From an uncultured Clostridia bacterium (GTDB taxonomy: Bacteria; Bacillota; Clostridia; Oscillospirales; Acutalibacteraceae), in assembly GCA_938034875.1 (NCBI GenBank), contig CALHND010000010.1, positions 1 to 64,000 of the forward strand: DNA of 64,000 nt, read 5' to 3'. Made by a program: the position numbers and the translations under genes. Positions 26,595 to 35,509 of the stretch are shown piece by piece. The notes beneath the pieces were generated by a model. It saw nothing but the letters and a program-made list of their open reading frames with translations, did no database searches and was not told where the DNA came from. Every line of letters begins with the position of its first letter. Position 1 is the stretch's first letter.

Positions 26595-27191
26595 TTATTT
26601 ACGCTTTGAAAATTCACAACCGCAGTAGTCCTGTCGGTACAAATCGAATTTTTTAGAAAGTTCGATCGAGCGTTTATATCCTTCTCGCTTTTTAAAATCC
26701 GATGGCAAATGTGCAACTCCGTATTTTTTACCGATTTCTTCACCTAACTTACCCAGTAAATCGGCGTTTTTATGCGGACTAACACTCAGCGTTGTAGCAA
26801 AATAATCAAATTTGCCGTCGCGAGCTGCCTGTGCCGTTTTTTCAAGTCTTAATTTAAAACATTCGGTGCAGCGTGCACCGCCCTCGGGCTCATTTTCAAG
26901 TCCTTTTGCCGCTGCAATAAATTCCTCATGGTCATATTTGCTGGGCAAAAGCTCTGCCCAGCCCGTTTGTTTTAATAATTTTTCTTGACTTTTCAAACGC
27001 TTTTCATATTCTTCATGCGGGAAAATATTAGGATTATAATAAAACAGCGTTACGCTAAAGTGAGCCGATAAATATTCGAGCACATAACTGCTGCATGGAC
27101 CGCAACAACTATGCAGTAAAAGACGCGGCTTATTATTTTTTTGAAATCCGTCAATAATAAGGTCAAGCTGTTTTTGATAATTCGTTTTCAT
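26595..27191 (-). CDS. queH: Epoxyqueuosine reductase QueH
   Basis: Last step of queuosine biosynthesis in tRNA: reduction of epoxyqueuosine. QueH (former DUF208) uses a [4Fe-4S] cluster plus an iron bound by conserved cysteines. Here these are in LLLHSCCGPCSSYV (residues about 26-39), GARCTECFKLRL and YCGCEF near the end. It is 198 residues, the family length. ATG 27191 has AAGAGATG upstream and is preferred over ATG 27200 and 27269. A near-perfect promoter lies at 27213-27241. Other queuosine genes are not in the window. Confidence 0.93.
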   Translation of the reverse strand: MKTNYQKQLDLIIDGFQKNNKPRLLLHSCCGPCSSYVLEYLSAHFSVTLFYYNPNIFPHEEYEKRLKSQEKLLKQTGWAELLPSKYDHEEFIAAAKGLENEPEGGARCTECFKLRLEKTAQAARDGKFDYFATTLSVSPHKNADLLGKLGEEIGKKYGVAHLPSDFKKREGYKRSIELSKKFDLYRQDYCGCEFSKRK

Positions 27192-27212
27192 AATAATCAT
27201 CTCTTGAATAAG

Positions 27213-27241
27213 ATAATAGCAAAAAGCGATTATTTTGTCAA
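27213..27241 (-). promoter_or_regulatory. queH promoter
   Basis: Minus strand: -35 TTGACA (27241-27236), 17-bp spacer, -10 TATTAT (27218-27213). The leader is short, with no room for a preQ1 riboswitch. Confidence 0.85.
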
Positions 27242-27300
27242 CAATCGGGGGCTTTTGAAAAAAACGCATATAATAGTAATAAACGCAGAAGGGAGTTCAT

Positions 27301-27396
27301 ATGAAAGTTATGTTTTGGATTGGATTACTATCAGGAATTTTTATAGGTGGGTTTGTAGGAGTTGCAACCATGTGCATTATTTCAGTAAATAAGTAA
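27301..27396 (+). CDS. 31-residue single-helix membrane peptide (DUF3789-like)
   Basis: ATG 27301 to TAA 27394-27396. AAGGGAG lies five bases upstream, and TATAAT at 27269-27274 could be its -10 box, although no clear -35 is seen. The product is a two-residue-charged start, one Gly/Phe-rich hydrophobic helix (IGLLSGIFIGGFVGVATMCI) and a short SVNK tail. This composition and length match the DUF3789 group of tiny clostridial membrane proteins. Function unknown. It could also be a type I toxin, but no antisense RNA signal was found. Confidence 0.6.
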   Translation: MKVMFWIGLLSGIFIGGFVGVATMCIISVNK

Positions 27397-27476
27397 TATA
27401 AATATTATATCTACAATAATAATTTGGTCAGATAAACCTTTTTATCTAATTATTTGATATATTTTGTGTAAAAAGC

Positions 27477-27505
27477 TTGCAAAATTACAAAAAATACTGT
27501 ATTCT
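27477..27505 (+). promoter_or_regulatory. Promoter of the repeat/dockerin protein gene
   Basis: -35 TTGCAA (27477-27482), 17-bp spacer, -10 TATTCT (27500-27505), about 70 bp before the start codon. Confidence 0.55.
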
Positions 27506-27580
27506 TTTTAGTAATTACGATAATGCTTTTGTAGTAATATTTTATTGTCGAGTATTATCGGCAGAAAGGAACGTATTATA

Positions 27581-30070
27581 ATGAAAAAAGCAAAAAAAAT
27601 ATTATCCCTTGCTATTTCTCTGCTCATGATTGCGTCGATGTTTGTTATTGGCCCCATGAGCGCATCTGCACAAGAAAGCCGTTTGGATAATTGGAGTGGT
27701 AATATTACAACCACTTTGCAAATCAATACTCGCGGTAATGAGAAAAGCGATGTTGACCCCGACGGCAACTACCTTACCCTGACGGAAACAGAGCTTTATG
27801 TCGGTGATAGCATAGATTCTAATGCCCAATGGCTTAACTATGAATTTAACTACATAAATGAGGCCGGTGAGGCTGTTTCCGGTACTCCTACAGATATGCA
27901 AAATTGGTACTGCAACGGTGTTTACATGTTTAACTCCCAACTTATTTTCGGTAAATTCAACGGCTCGACTAACAACGACCCAAAGGTACTTGACAAAGCC
28001 GGTAAATGGGAGCTTAAAACTGGTTTGACAACCGGTGATACCATTACCCTTCTTACGTTTGATGTTAATACTGTTCCGCGTTCAATTGAATGGAACGGTT
28101 TCCTTACAACCACCCTTAATATCAAGGGCGGCGGCGACCCGACAAGAAGTGATGTCCAAGATGACGGTTACTACTTGACAATCAGTGACACTGACCTTTA
28201 TGTTGGCGACAGCATTGTTACTAACAACCAGTGGCTAAACTATGCTCTTAATTACACAAATGATGCCGGCGAAGCTGCTTCAGGTACTGTAGCCGATAAC
28301 GCAAACTGGTACTGCGGCGACACCTGGATGTTTGCATCACAGCTTCAAAACGGTAAAATTAACGGGTGGACAGATAATACTGCTAAAAAGTTTACTAAAG
28401 CAGGTACATGGAAATGTACTGTTAAACTGAGCACTGGCGTTACTGTTACCCTTATCGAATTTGAGGTTAAAGCACTTCCGCGTACTATGGGTGACAACAT
28501 ATTTTCCGGCAACCTCACAACCACTTTGCAAATCAACACTCGCGGCGCCAATAGAAGTAACGCTGACGAAAACGGTAACTATGTTACATTAACCGAAACT
28601 GACATTTATGTCGGTGATAGCGTTGTTACTAACAACCAATGGTTTGACTACGCAATTAATTACACAAATGCGTCAGGTACCGCCGTTTCGAGCAAGATCA
28701 AAGATATGCAAAGCTGGTACTGCAATGGTAGTTACATGTTCAATTCACAGCTATATTACGGACGCATTAACGGCTCATCCAACAACAATGCAAAAGTTTT
28801 TGACAAAGCCGGTAAATGGGAACTGAGAACAACTACACAAGCAGGTGATACCGTTACACTTCTTACCTTCAATGTTAATAATGTTTCTCGTCTTACATAC
28901 AATTATGAAGGTACTATGAGTTATGCAGGTGCAGTTAATGTAAAGGTTTATCAGGGCGAAGGCGTTCCCTTCTCTGTAGAAGAGCTTTTTGTCGGCGATA
29001 AACTTGTCAACGGTTCAGATTGGTGGACTAACACAAATGTTCCGTTCCAAATGGACGGCCAATCTTACACCGGCAGAATTACATGGCTAACCATCATAGC
29101 TCCGAGCGGCAACGTAGCCTCAGGATATCACGTGTGGAACGGCGGAGCTATTGATTATGTGCTCAAAGAAGCAGGAACATATACCCTGCAAGCAAAAGTT
29201 GAAGGCATTAAGGATTCAACAGGAGCTTCACTCGGCAGCAAAGAGCCTGTTTTCCTGCGTACATTTACAGTAAACGAGTGTCCGCATAATTATGAGTTCA
29301 CCGAAACAGTAGCCGCAACCTGCACAACGGACGGATATGATAATACCACATGTAAATACTGCGGTGATGTTGTCCGTACCAACATTGTCGAAGCGTCCGG
29401 CACGCACAAATACACCGCTACTGACGGTGTTATTACCTGTGAAAATTGTAGTTATTCAAAAACATTCAGTGGCAATACTGAATTAACCTACACAATCAAC
29501 GACACAACCGGCGCTACAAATTATGTTAATCTTGATGAAGTTGCATTTGTTGGCGACACACTCAAGAATGGCAGCGGTTGGTGGCAAGACAAATCATTTA
29601 CAGTCAACGGTGAAAACGGTAAAGTCTACAACATGTGGATTGTATACGGCGACATGGATTACTTTAACGCTTATCGTGAAAAGAAACTTGCAGACCTAAG
29701 TTACAATGATGACAATGTTGACTGGGTCCAGGTTGGTACAGGCAAATCAAACGGCGACACTGACAATCTGTACACTCTGGAAGCTGCCGGTAAATACACC
29801 CTTGTTTGTGCACTTGAACAGGAAGGCAGCAGCTGGCTTACAAATGTTATCCCGTTCGAAGTTGCCTCAATTGAAGTATTCGACAAGCCTGTGGTAATCG
29901 GTGACCTTGACGATGATAACCAAGTCTCAGCAAGTGACCTGGTCATTATGCAGCAGCATATACTTGGCGTGTCCGCTCTCGATTCCATTGATAAATTAGA
30001 TCTTAATGCTGATAACAAGATAAATGCAGTTGACATTACTATACTTCAGCTTAAGATACTTGGATATTAA
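27581..30070 (+). CDS. Secreted repeat protein with C-terminal dockerin
   Basis: 829 residues. Signal peptide MKKAKKILSLAISLLMIAS ending ASA at about residue 33. Then three copies of a 133-137-residue module, each with SGN/NGF-(I/L)TTTL, DLYVGDS, NQW-(L/F)-(N/D)-Y and NWYC or SWYC. Two more distant modules share VGD-K/T-L-x-NGS-x-WW. Between these two lies a Cys/His segment (CPHNYEF, CKYCGD, CENCS). A type I dockerin with two good calcium loops ends the protein (DLDDDNQVSASD; DLNADNKINAVD). No glycosidase domain is recognised, so it may be a non-catalytic binding or structural subunit attached to a scaffold. The ATG 27581 follows AAAGGA; a strong terminator follows the stop. Confidence 0.82.
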   Translation: MKKAKKILSLAISLLMIASMFVIGPMSASAQESRLDNWSGNITTTLQINTRGNEKSDVDPDGNYLTLTETELYVGDSIDSNAQWLNYEFNYINEAGEAVSGTPTDMQNWYCNGVYMFNSQLIFGKFNGSTNNDPKVLDKAGKWELKTGLTTGDTITLLTFDVNTVPRSIEWNGFLTTTLNIKGGGDPTRSDVQDDGYYLTISDTDLYVGDSIVTNNQWLNYALNYTNDAGEAASGTVADNANWYCGDTWMFASQLQNGKINGWTDNTAKKFTKAGTWKCTVKLSTGVTVTLIEFEVKALPRTMGDNIFSGNLTTTLQINTRGANRSNADENGNYVTLTETDIYVGDSVVTNNQWFDYAINYTNASGTAVSSKIKDMQSWYCNGSYMFNSQLYYGRINGSSNNNAKVFDKAGKWELRTTTQAGDTVTLLTFNVNNVSRLTYNYEGTMSYAGAVNVKVYQGEGVPFSVEELFVGDKLVNGSDWWTNTNVPFQMDGQSYTGRITWLTIIAPSGNVASGYHVWNGGAIDYVLKEAGTYTLQAKVEGIKDSTGASLGSKEPVFLRTFTVNECPHNYEFTETVAATCTTDGYDNTTCKYCGDVVRTNIVEASGTHKYTATDGVITCENCSYSKTFSGNTELTYTINDTTGATNYVNLDEVAFVGDTLKNGSGWWQDKSFTVNGENGKVYNMWIVYGDMDYFNAYREKKLADLSYNDDNVDWVQVGTGKSNGDTDNLYTLEAAGKYTLVCALEQEGSSWLTNVIPFEVASIEVFDKPVVIGDLDDDNQVSASDLVIMQQHILGVSALDSIDKLDLNADNKINAVDITILQLKILGY
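27692..28090 (+). repeat. Module repeat 1 of the dockerin protein
   Basis: 399 bp, 133 codons. Closest to repeat 3: both contain the DNA for TTTLQINTRG and a KAGKWEL segment. Confidence 0.75.
28091..28501 (+). repeat. Module repeat 2 of the dockerin protein
   Basis: 411 bp, 137 codons. It is the most diverged of the three (TTTLNIKGGG, KAGTWKC) but shares VTNNQW with repeat 3. Confidence 0.75.
28502..28900 (+). repeat. Module repeat 3 of the dockerin protein
   Basis: 399 bp, 133 codons. It combines features of repeats 1 (TTTLQINTRG, YMFNSQL) and 2 (VTNNQW), suggesting duplication with exchange. Confidence 0.75.
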
Positions 30071-30097
30071 TTGCTTTTAAAAATTAAACTTATAAAA

Positions 30098-30137
30098 AAC
30101 ATTGCCTCCGCTAATATAGCGGAGGCAATGTTTTTTT
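30098..30137 (+). terminator. Terminator of the repeat/dockerin gene
   Basis: A perfect 16-bp stem, AACATTGCCTCCGCTA (30098-30113) and its complement (30117-30132), followed by T's. The A-run on the other side makes it suitable for the converging synthetase gene as well. Confidence 0.95.
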
Positions 30138-30155
30138 ATCTGAAACTATTTCTTA

Positions 30156-30845
30156 TTAATCTATAAAATTAGATCTGGCGCCGTACACTTTGTCGCGTAT
30201 GCGCTGCATCCGCAAGTCTATTTGGTTAATAGTATTGGAACATTCAAGCAACTCACGGCTGATTTCTTCTGTATTGGCTGATTCGTTTTTATACTTTAGG
30301 TCGTGTTCCTCACTCGCCCAAAAATCCATTGCAATCGTGCGGATTTGAATTTCCACTTTCATTGGTGTTTTGGAATCAGAAAAGAAAACTGGTACTTCGA
30401 CAATCATATGATAGCTGCGATAGCCGGTTGACTTCGGATTTTTTATGTAATCCTTTACTCTTAAAACGGTTATATCATCTTGGCAACTAAGCATTCGAGC
30501 AATTTCGTAAATGTCGTCAATAAACGAGCATATTACTCTCACTCCCGCTATATCATTAAGATTGGCCTCTGCATTTTTTACCGTCGGCTCAAGTTCTAGT
30601 CGTTTCATTTTTTTAATAATTGACTGAGGGCTTTTCAGACGCGATTTTATAAATTCGATAGGATTGCGTCGGCACCGAACCGAAATATCATTATTCAGCA
30701 CCTCAAGCTTGGTTTTGATTTCAAGCAATGCACACTGATATCGCATCATCATTTCACGGTACTGCGCCGAACTTCCGATAAGCTCATGAGAGTCAACCGA
30801 GGCATCGTTGTATTCAAGTACAGTCGTTTTTATCTGGTTATTCAT
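30156..30845 (-). CDS. Small alarmone synthetase (RelQ/YjbM-like)
   Basis: A synthetase-only RelA/SpoT-domain protein of 229 residues. Recognisable motifs are ANLNDIAGVRVICSF, the substrate-binding RVKDYIKNPKSTGYRSYHM (G-loop region) and EIQIRTIAMDFWASEEH. No HD, TGS or ACT domain is present. It makes (p)ppGpp from GTP/GDP and ATP, usually under transcriptional control such as cell-envelope stress. It overlaps the end of ogt by eight bases and starts with GAGGAG, so it is translated with that gene. Confidence 0.92.
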   Translation of the reverse strand: MNNQIKTTVLEYNDASVDSHELIGSSAQYREMMMRYQCALLEIKTKLEVLNNDISVRCRRNPIEFIKSRLKSPQSIIKKMKRLELEPTVKNAEANLNDIAGVRVICSFIDDIYEIARMLSCQDDITVLRVKDYIKNPKSTGYRSYHMIVEVPVFFSDSKTPMKVEIQIRTIAMDFWASEEHDLKYKNESANTEEISRELLECSNTINQIDLRMQRIRDKVYGARSNFID

Positions 30846-31332
30846 TTAATACTCCTCTTTCAATATCTAACAAATGCTGTTTTAGTGCTGTGCCAAAAGC
30901 GTAACCGCCCAAACTACCGTCTGCACTGATGACTCGGTGACAGGGCACAATTATTGGCACGGGATTTCGATGATTCGCCATAGCAACAGCTCTATAAGCG
31001 TTTTTATTATCTACCATTATGGCAAGCGATTTATACGAAATTGTGTCACCGTATGGAATTTTCAGTAACGTTTGCCATACACATCGCTGAAATTCAGTGC
31101 CCTTTAAATTAAGCTCTAGATCGAACTGGCGGCGTTTGCCCAAAAAATATTCCTGAAGCTGCCTTTCTGTCTCGATAAGCAAAGGGTGGCTGTGGGTGTC
31201 CTTTTCGTTGACTAACTCTGTATCAGTCGCTGCATCGCTCGCGTTGACTAATTTAATCCCGGTCACAGCGTCACCATCGCAATAAGCGGTAATGATTCCG
31301 ACCGGTGTTTTAAATGACCTGCTGTACATCAT
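30838..31332 (-). CDS. ogt: Methylated-DNA-protein-cysteine S-methyltransferase
   Basis: Direct repair of O6-methylguanine by transfer of the methyl group to an active-site cysteine. The motif IIVPCHRVISADGSLGGY with the acceptor Cys is at about residues 128-145. The preceding helix-turn-helix contains FQRCVWQTLLKIPYGDTISY. The 164-residue length matches Ogt without an Ada domain. ATG overlaps the stop of the DUF3006 gene (ATGA), and the 3' end overlaps the alarmone synthetase start: a three-gene operon. Confidence 0.94.
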   Translation of the reverse strand: MMYSRSFKTPVGIITAYCDGDAVTGIKLVNASDAATDTELVNEKDTHSHPLLIETERQLQEYFLGKRRQFDLELNLKGTEFQRCVWQTLLKIPYGDTISYKSLAIMVDNKNAYRAVAMANHRNPVPIIVPCHRVISADGSLGGYAFGTALKQHLLDIERGVLNE

Positions 31333-31490
31333 ATCACCGTGTATCCCAGGTTTTCAAAATGCAGTCGGGTTCCAACGTCAATATCACTGGGCAAAAGTGC
31401 CAAAGCAATGAAAACGTCGCCACCCAAATCGTCACGCAATACCGCATATTCACCATCTATTTTTTCCACTATATAATTTTTCGGCTCCAT
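31329..31490 (-). CDS. DUF3006-like small protein
   Basis: 53 residues, MEPKNYIVEKIDGEYAVLRD followed by VFIALALLPSDIDVGTRLHF. This is the pattern of DUF3006: a small beta-rich protein that starts with a YIVDRIEG-like strand. Function unknown. It is the first gene of an operon with ogt and the small alarmone synthetase. ATG 31490 is chosen (GAGG about 11 bases upstream); a GTG three codons earlier is also possible. Confidence 0.7.
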   Translation of the reverse strand: MEPKNYIVEKIDGEYAVLRDDLGGDVFIALALLPSDIDVGTRLHFENLGYTVI

Positions 31491-31585
31491 ACATATCACT
31501 TCCTCTTTTATTATAACATACCATCTGCAGCATTTCCACAAACCGCATTATATAATAAACATTGGACCAGAATATTTATGAAATG

Positions 31586-31614
31586 TTGCAAACACTGCAA
31601 AAAAATGTTAATAT
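31586..31614 (+). promoter_or_regulatory. Promoter of the ABC-FtsX gene
   Basis: -35 TTGCAA (31586-31591), 17-bp spacer, -10 TAATAT (31609-31614), about 90 bp before the ATG. Confidence 0.5.
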
Positions 31615-31705
31615 TTAGTTAATTAAGTAATTTTCTTGATGTTATGTACAAGATTTTAAGATACAATAATTAGGATAATATATTTTCCTAAAAAAGGAGC
31701 TTTTT

Positions 31706-34648
31706 ATGCTTAAACTAACCAATATCGTAAAAACATACTCAGCCGGAGGCTCAAAGGTTGATGCCCTTAAAGGTGTGAACATTGAGTTTCGTAAAAATGA
31801 GTTTGTCTCCGTTCTGGGCCAATCAGGATGTGGAAAAACCACGCTGCTGAATATCATTGGTGGTCTTGACCGCTATGACAGCGGCGATATGTCCATAAAC
31901 AACCGCACAACAAAGCAGTTTAGCGACAAGGACTGGGACTCTTACCGCAACCACTCAATAGGCTTTATATTCCAAAGCTATAACCTTATACCCCACCAGA
32001 CTGTATTGAGCAACGTCGAGTTAGCTCTCACCCTCTCTGGTGTGTCAAAGGCTGAAAGACGCCGCCGTGCTCAAGAAGCTCTGGAAAAGGTGGGACTGAG
32101 CGACCAGCTTTATAAAAAACCAACCCAAATGTCAGGCGGTCAAATGCAACGTGTTGCCATTGCGCGTGCGTTAGTAAATGACCCCGAAATTCTGCTTGCC
32201 GATGAGCCCACAGGAGCACTTGACAGCGAAACCTCTGTTCAGATAATGGAAATTCTTAAAGAAATATCGAACGATAAGCTCATTATTATGGTCACACATA
32301 ACCCCGAGCTTGCGGATCAATATTCCTCACGAATTGTACGGCTGCTTGATGGCGAAATCATCGGGGATACCAATCCATATGACTCAGAATATCTACTTGA
32401 GTCAGCTCCGAAAAAACAGCAGGTGAAAAAACAAAGCAGCAAAAAGTCGATGTCCTTTACCACTGCGATGTCACTTTCATTAAATAACCTGATGACCAAA
32501 AAAGCCCGTACATTCATGACATCGTTTGCCGGCAGTATTGGAATTATCGGCATTGCTCTAATAATGGCACTTTCAAACGGAATAAACACATATATAGATC
32601 GCGTTCAGGAGGACACACTGTCCAGCTACCCAATCACCATTGAGGCACAGACAGTAGATATGTCAAGTCTCATCACCAATTTAATGGGTGCAAACGATAA
32701 AAAATTGGAACATTCTCTTGATGCTATTTACTCAAACTCTATAATGTATGAACTAATGAATACCATGAACAACGCACAGGTGGAAAAAAACAATCTGCAA
32801 AAGTTTAAATCATTCATTGAGAGTGACGACGATATTAATCAGTATATCAGCGCCGTCCAGTATTCCTATGACCTTGACATGAGCATTTACACCAAAGACA
32901 CCGACGGAAAAATCGTAAAATCCGATGTAAGCGAGTTGCTAAGCGGCATTTACGGTAATGATAACAGCATTATGTCTGCAGGTTATCAAGAAGGCTTTGC
33001 TACAATGGACATTTGGACCGAATTACTGGCAAACCAAAACGGTAAAGATATTAATGATTTGACAAAAAGCCAGTACGATTGTATTTATGGTGAATGGCCG
33101 AGTGAATACAACGAAGTTGTGCTGATTGTAGACAAAAACAACGAAATCAGCGATCTCTGCCTTTATGCGCTCGGTCTTAAAACCTCCGAAGAGCTTACAA
33201 ATGTACTAAAATCGGCTATGAATCAGGAGCAAATAGACACCTCAGAAAAAAAGTGGTCATACAGCGATATTTGCTCAAAAACATTTAAACTTGTTCCCCC
33301 CAGCAACTGCTACCAAAAAAATAGTGATGGCAGTATAAAGGACCTGCGCGAAACCGACGCCGGACTTAAATATGTTTACGAAAGCGGCGTGGATATAAAA
33401 ATTTCTGGCATTGTTCGTCCCAACGAGGATGCACTGTCAGCTTCGATAAACGGATCTATCGGCTACACTCGTGCACTGACCGAGTTTATGATTAATTCCG
33501 CCGAAAAAAGCGACATTGTTAAGCAACAAGCCGAATGCCCCGGAACTGACATCTTGACCGGAATACCCTTTAAAGTTGAAGGCACCAGCAAAAACAGCGT
33601 TTCGGCAAAGGCAGAAGCTTTTAAAACATATGCTGACAGCTTGAATGTGCAAAAGCGTGCAGAGCTTTACACCGAGATAATGTCGGAACCCACTGAAAAC
33701 TATGTTACCGAGCAGGCTAACGCCGCAATGAGCAACATGACAAACGCCAGTTTGCGTGAAATGCTAATTAACGCATACGCTTCACAAATGGGAAAAAGCA
33801 AAGATGAAGTAAGCAAATACATTAACAGCATGGACGACAAGACTTTAAACGAATATGCGCTTGAGGCAATTACCGAGCAGGTTAGACAGTCATACAAAGC
33901 CCAGAAAAAAGAGTACTACGGTGCTATGACGGCGACTGCGCTGAACGAACTGCTTACCCATGCTCTGCCCAATTTTACCGAAGAGGAACTTGCTAAGTTT
34001 TATGATATCAATATACCCGAAACAGCAAGCATAACTTATGATGAGGCAATGAAAAATCTCGGTTATGTCAGCCTTGATAGCCCGTCGTCCATTAATATCT
34101 ATGCCTCCTCGTTTGACAACAAGGACAATATAGCTGCTGAAATTAAAAATTACAACAGCAAGCAGGACAATGACGATGACCGCATAGAGTACACAGACTA
34201 TGTTCAGCTTATGATGTCCTCCATTACAACCATTATTAACGCAATTTCCTATGTATTAATGGCTTTTGTCGCAATCTCACTTATAGTATCGTCTATCATG
34301 ATTGGCATAATCACCTACATTTCTGTGCTGGAACGCACTAAAGAAATTGGTATACTTCGCTCAATCGGTGCATCAAAACGTGACATTTCGCGCGTATTTA
34401 ACGCAGAAACATTAATAGTGGGATTTGCCGCCGGTGTAATCGGTATAGTAATTACAGTGCTGCTGTGTATTCCTATAACCTACATTGTGCGCGCGGTAAC
34501 CGATATTAATAACATCAGCGCTACGCTACCGGTTGCAGGAGCGGTTATTTTGATAATAATCAGTATGCTGCTAACCTTTATTGCAGGACTTATACCGTCG
34601 GGCGTTGCAGCTAAAAAGGACCCCGTCGAAGCACTCAGATCCGAATAA
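31706..34648 (+). CDS. ABC transporter ATPase-FtsX/MacB permease fusion
   Basis: 980 residues. ATPase domain 1-230 with Walker A GQSGCGKTT (38-46), signature MSGGQMQRV (142-150) and Walker B ILLADEPTG. A transmembrane helix follows around residues 270-290. Then comes an unusually large extracytoplasmic domain of about 540 residues (300-840), rich in Lys, Asn and Ser. Three C-terminal helices carry the FtsX motif (VLERTKEIGILRSIGASKRDI) and the terminal AAKKDPVEALRSE. Such fusions act as mechanotransmission ABC systems for antimicrobial peptide resistance, lipoprotein export or envelope control. The substrate is unknown. AAAAAAGGAGC precedes the ATG. It is monocistronic, with its own terminator. 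Confidence 0.92.
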   Translation: MLKLTNIVKTYSAGGSKVDALKGVNIEFRKNEFVSVLGQSGCGKTTLLNIIGGLDRYDSGDMSINNRTTKQFSDKDWDSYRNHSIGFIFQSYNLIPHQTVLSNVELALTLSGVSKAERRRRAQEALEKVGLSDQLYKKPTQMSGGQMQRVAIARALVNDPEILLADEPTGALDSETSVQIMEILKEISNDKLIIMVTHNPELADQYSSRIVRLLDGEIIGDTNPYDSEYLLESAPKKQQVKKQSSKKSMSFTTAMSLSLNNLMTKKARTFMTSFAGSIGIIGIALIMALSNGINTYIDRVQEDTLSSYPITIEAQTVDMSSLITNLMGANDKKLEHSLDAIYSNSIMYELMNTMNNAQVEKNNLQKFKSFIESDDDINQYISAVQYSYDLDMSIYTKDTDGKIVKSDVSELLSGIYGNDNSIMSAGYQEGFATMDIWTELLANQNGKDINDLTKSQYDCIYGEWPSEYNEVVLIVDKNNEISDLCLYALGLKTSEELTNVLKSAMNQEQIDTSEKKWSYSDICSKTFKLVPPSNCYQKNSDGSIKDLRETDAGLKYVYESGVDIKISGIVRPNEDALSASINGSIGYTRALTEFMINSAEKSDIVKQQAECPGTDILTGIPFKVEGTSKNSVSAKAEAFKTYADSLNVQKRAELYTEIMSEPTENYVTEQANAAMSNMTNASLREMLINAYASQMGKSKDEVSKYINSMDDKTLNEYALEAITEQVRQSYKAQKKEYYGAMTATALNELLTHALPNFTEEELAKFYDINIPETASITYDEAMKNLGYVSLDSPSSINIYASSFDNKDNIAAEIKNYNSKQDNDDDRIEYTDYVQLMMSSITTIINAISYVLMAFVAISLIVSSIMIGIITYISVLERTKEIGILRSIGASKRDISRVFNAETLIVGFAAGVIGIVITVLLCIPITYIVRAVTDINNISATLPVAGAVILIIISMLLTFIAGLIPSGVAAKKDPVEALRSE

Positions 34649-34654
34649 AAGTTG

Positions 34655-34690
34655 AACACCTCTTTCTAATTTGAAAGAGGTGTTTTTTTG
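34655..34690 (+). terminator. Terminator of the ABC-FtsX gene
   Basis: AACACCTCTTTC (34655-34666), six-base loop, GAAAGAGGTGTT (34673-34684), then T's. Perfect 12-bp stem. Confidence 0.95.
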
Positions 34691-34766
34691 TAATAAATTC
34701 TTATTTTCTCATTATTTTCAATTTATTCGGCACATAATAATTCAAAACACCTTTGGAGGTTGTTCT

Positions 34767-35471
34767 ATGGATTATTTTAATACATTTTTATCCGCACTTT
34801 TTGCGGTAGTAGCACTCTTTATCATTGCTAAATTTTTGGGATATCGACAGGTTTCCGAGCTTTCCATTTTCGACTATGTCAACTCAATTTCAATTGGCTC
34901 AATAGCCGCCGAAATGGCAACATCAGAGGGCAAAGATGTATTCCTCTGTTTAATCGGCTTGGTTGTGTTTGCTTTATTCACATGGATAAGCTCAATTCTA
35001 ACCGACCGCAGCATTAAATTACGCCGTTTTATCACGGGCAAGCCCATTATACTAATGGAACACGGCAAAATTTATGATGAAAACTTTACAAAAGCAAAAA
35101 TTGATATTAATGAATTTACATCAGGATGCCGTGCACAAGGATATTTTGACATTAGCAAGCTCGACACCGTAATACTTGAGCCTAATGGACGTTTTTCTAT
35201 TATGCCACTGTCAAAAACCAAGCCTGCCACACCTGCTGACCTTAATTTATCAGTAACTCAGGAGGAAATACCCGCATGCGTAATTATACAGGGCAAAGTA
35301 GTACAAGAAGCGCTGAACGCTTTGAACATGACAGAACAAACGCTAAAAAACAAACTTTCAAAAGCAGGATTTAAATCAGAAAAGCGCATATATCTTGCAC
35401 TCATGGACAAAAGCGGAAATGTAACGGCATTTCCTAAGTGCGGTCAAACCGACGCGGACAAGCTTGAATAA
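34767..35471 (+). CDS. DUF421 membrane protein (YetF/YdfS-like)
   Basis: 234 residues: three N-terminal transmembrane helices (about residues 5-80), containing the typical LGYRQVSELSIFDYVNSISIGSIAAEMA, followed by a soluble DUF421 domain with KPIILMEHGKI, then RAQGYFDI and VILEPNGRFSI. Related Bacillus proteins are spore or membrane proteins of unclear role. ATG 34767 with TTTGGAGG upstream is used; the longer frame upstream runs into the previous terminator. It is followed 38 bp later by a radical SAM gene. Confidence 0.9.
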   Translation: MDYFNTFLSALFAVVALFIIAKFLGYRQVSELSIFDYVNSISIGSIAAEMATSEGKDVFLCLIGLVVFALFTWISSILTDRSIKLRRFITGKPIILMEHGKIYDENFTKAKIDINEFTSGCRAQGYFDISKLDTVILEPNGRFSIMPLSKTKPATPADLNLSVTQEEIPACVIIQGKVVQEALNALNMTEQTLKNKLSKAGFKSEKRIYLALMDKSGNVTAFPKCGQTDADKLE

Positions 35472-35509
35472 CTGCGAACCAAATGTTATACTGCTCACAG
35501 GTGATATTT

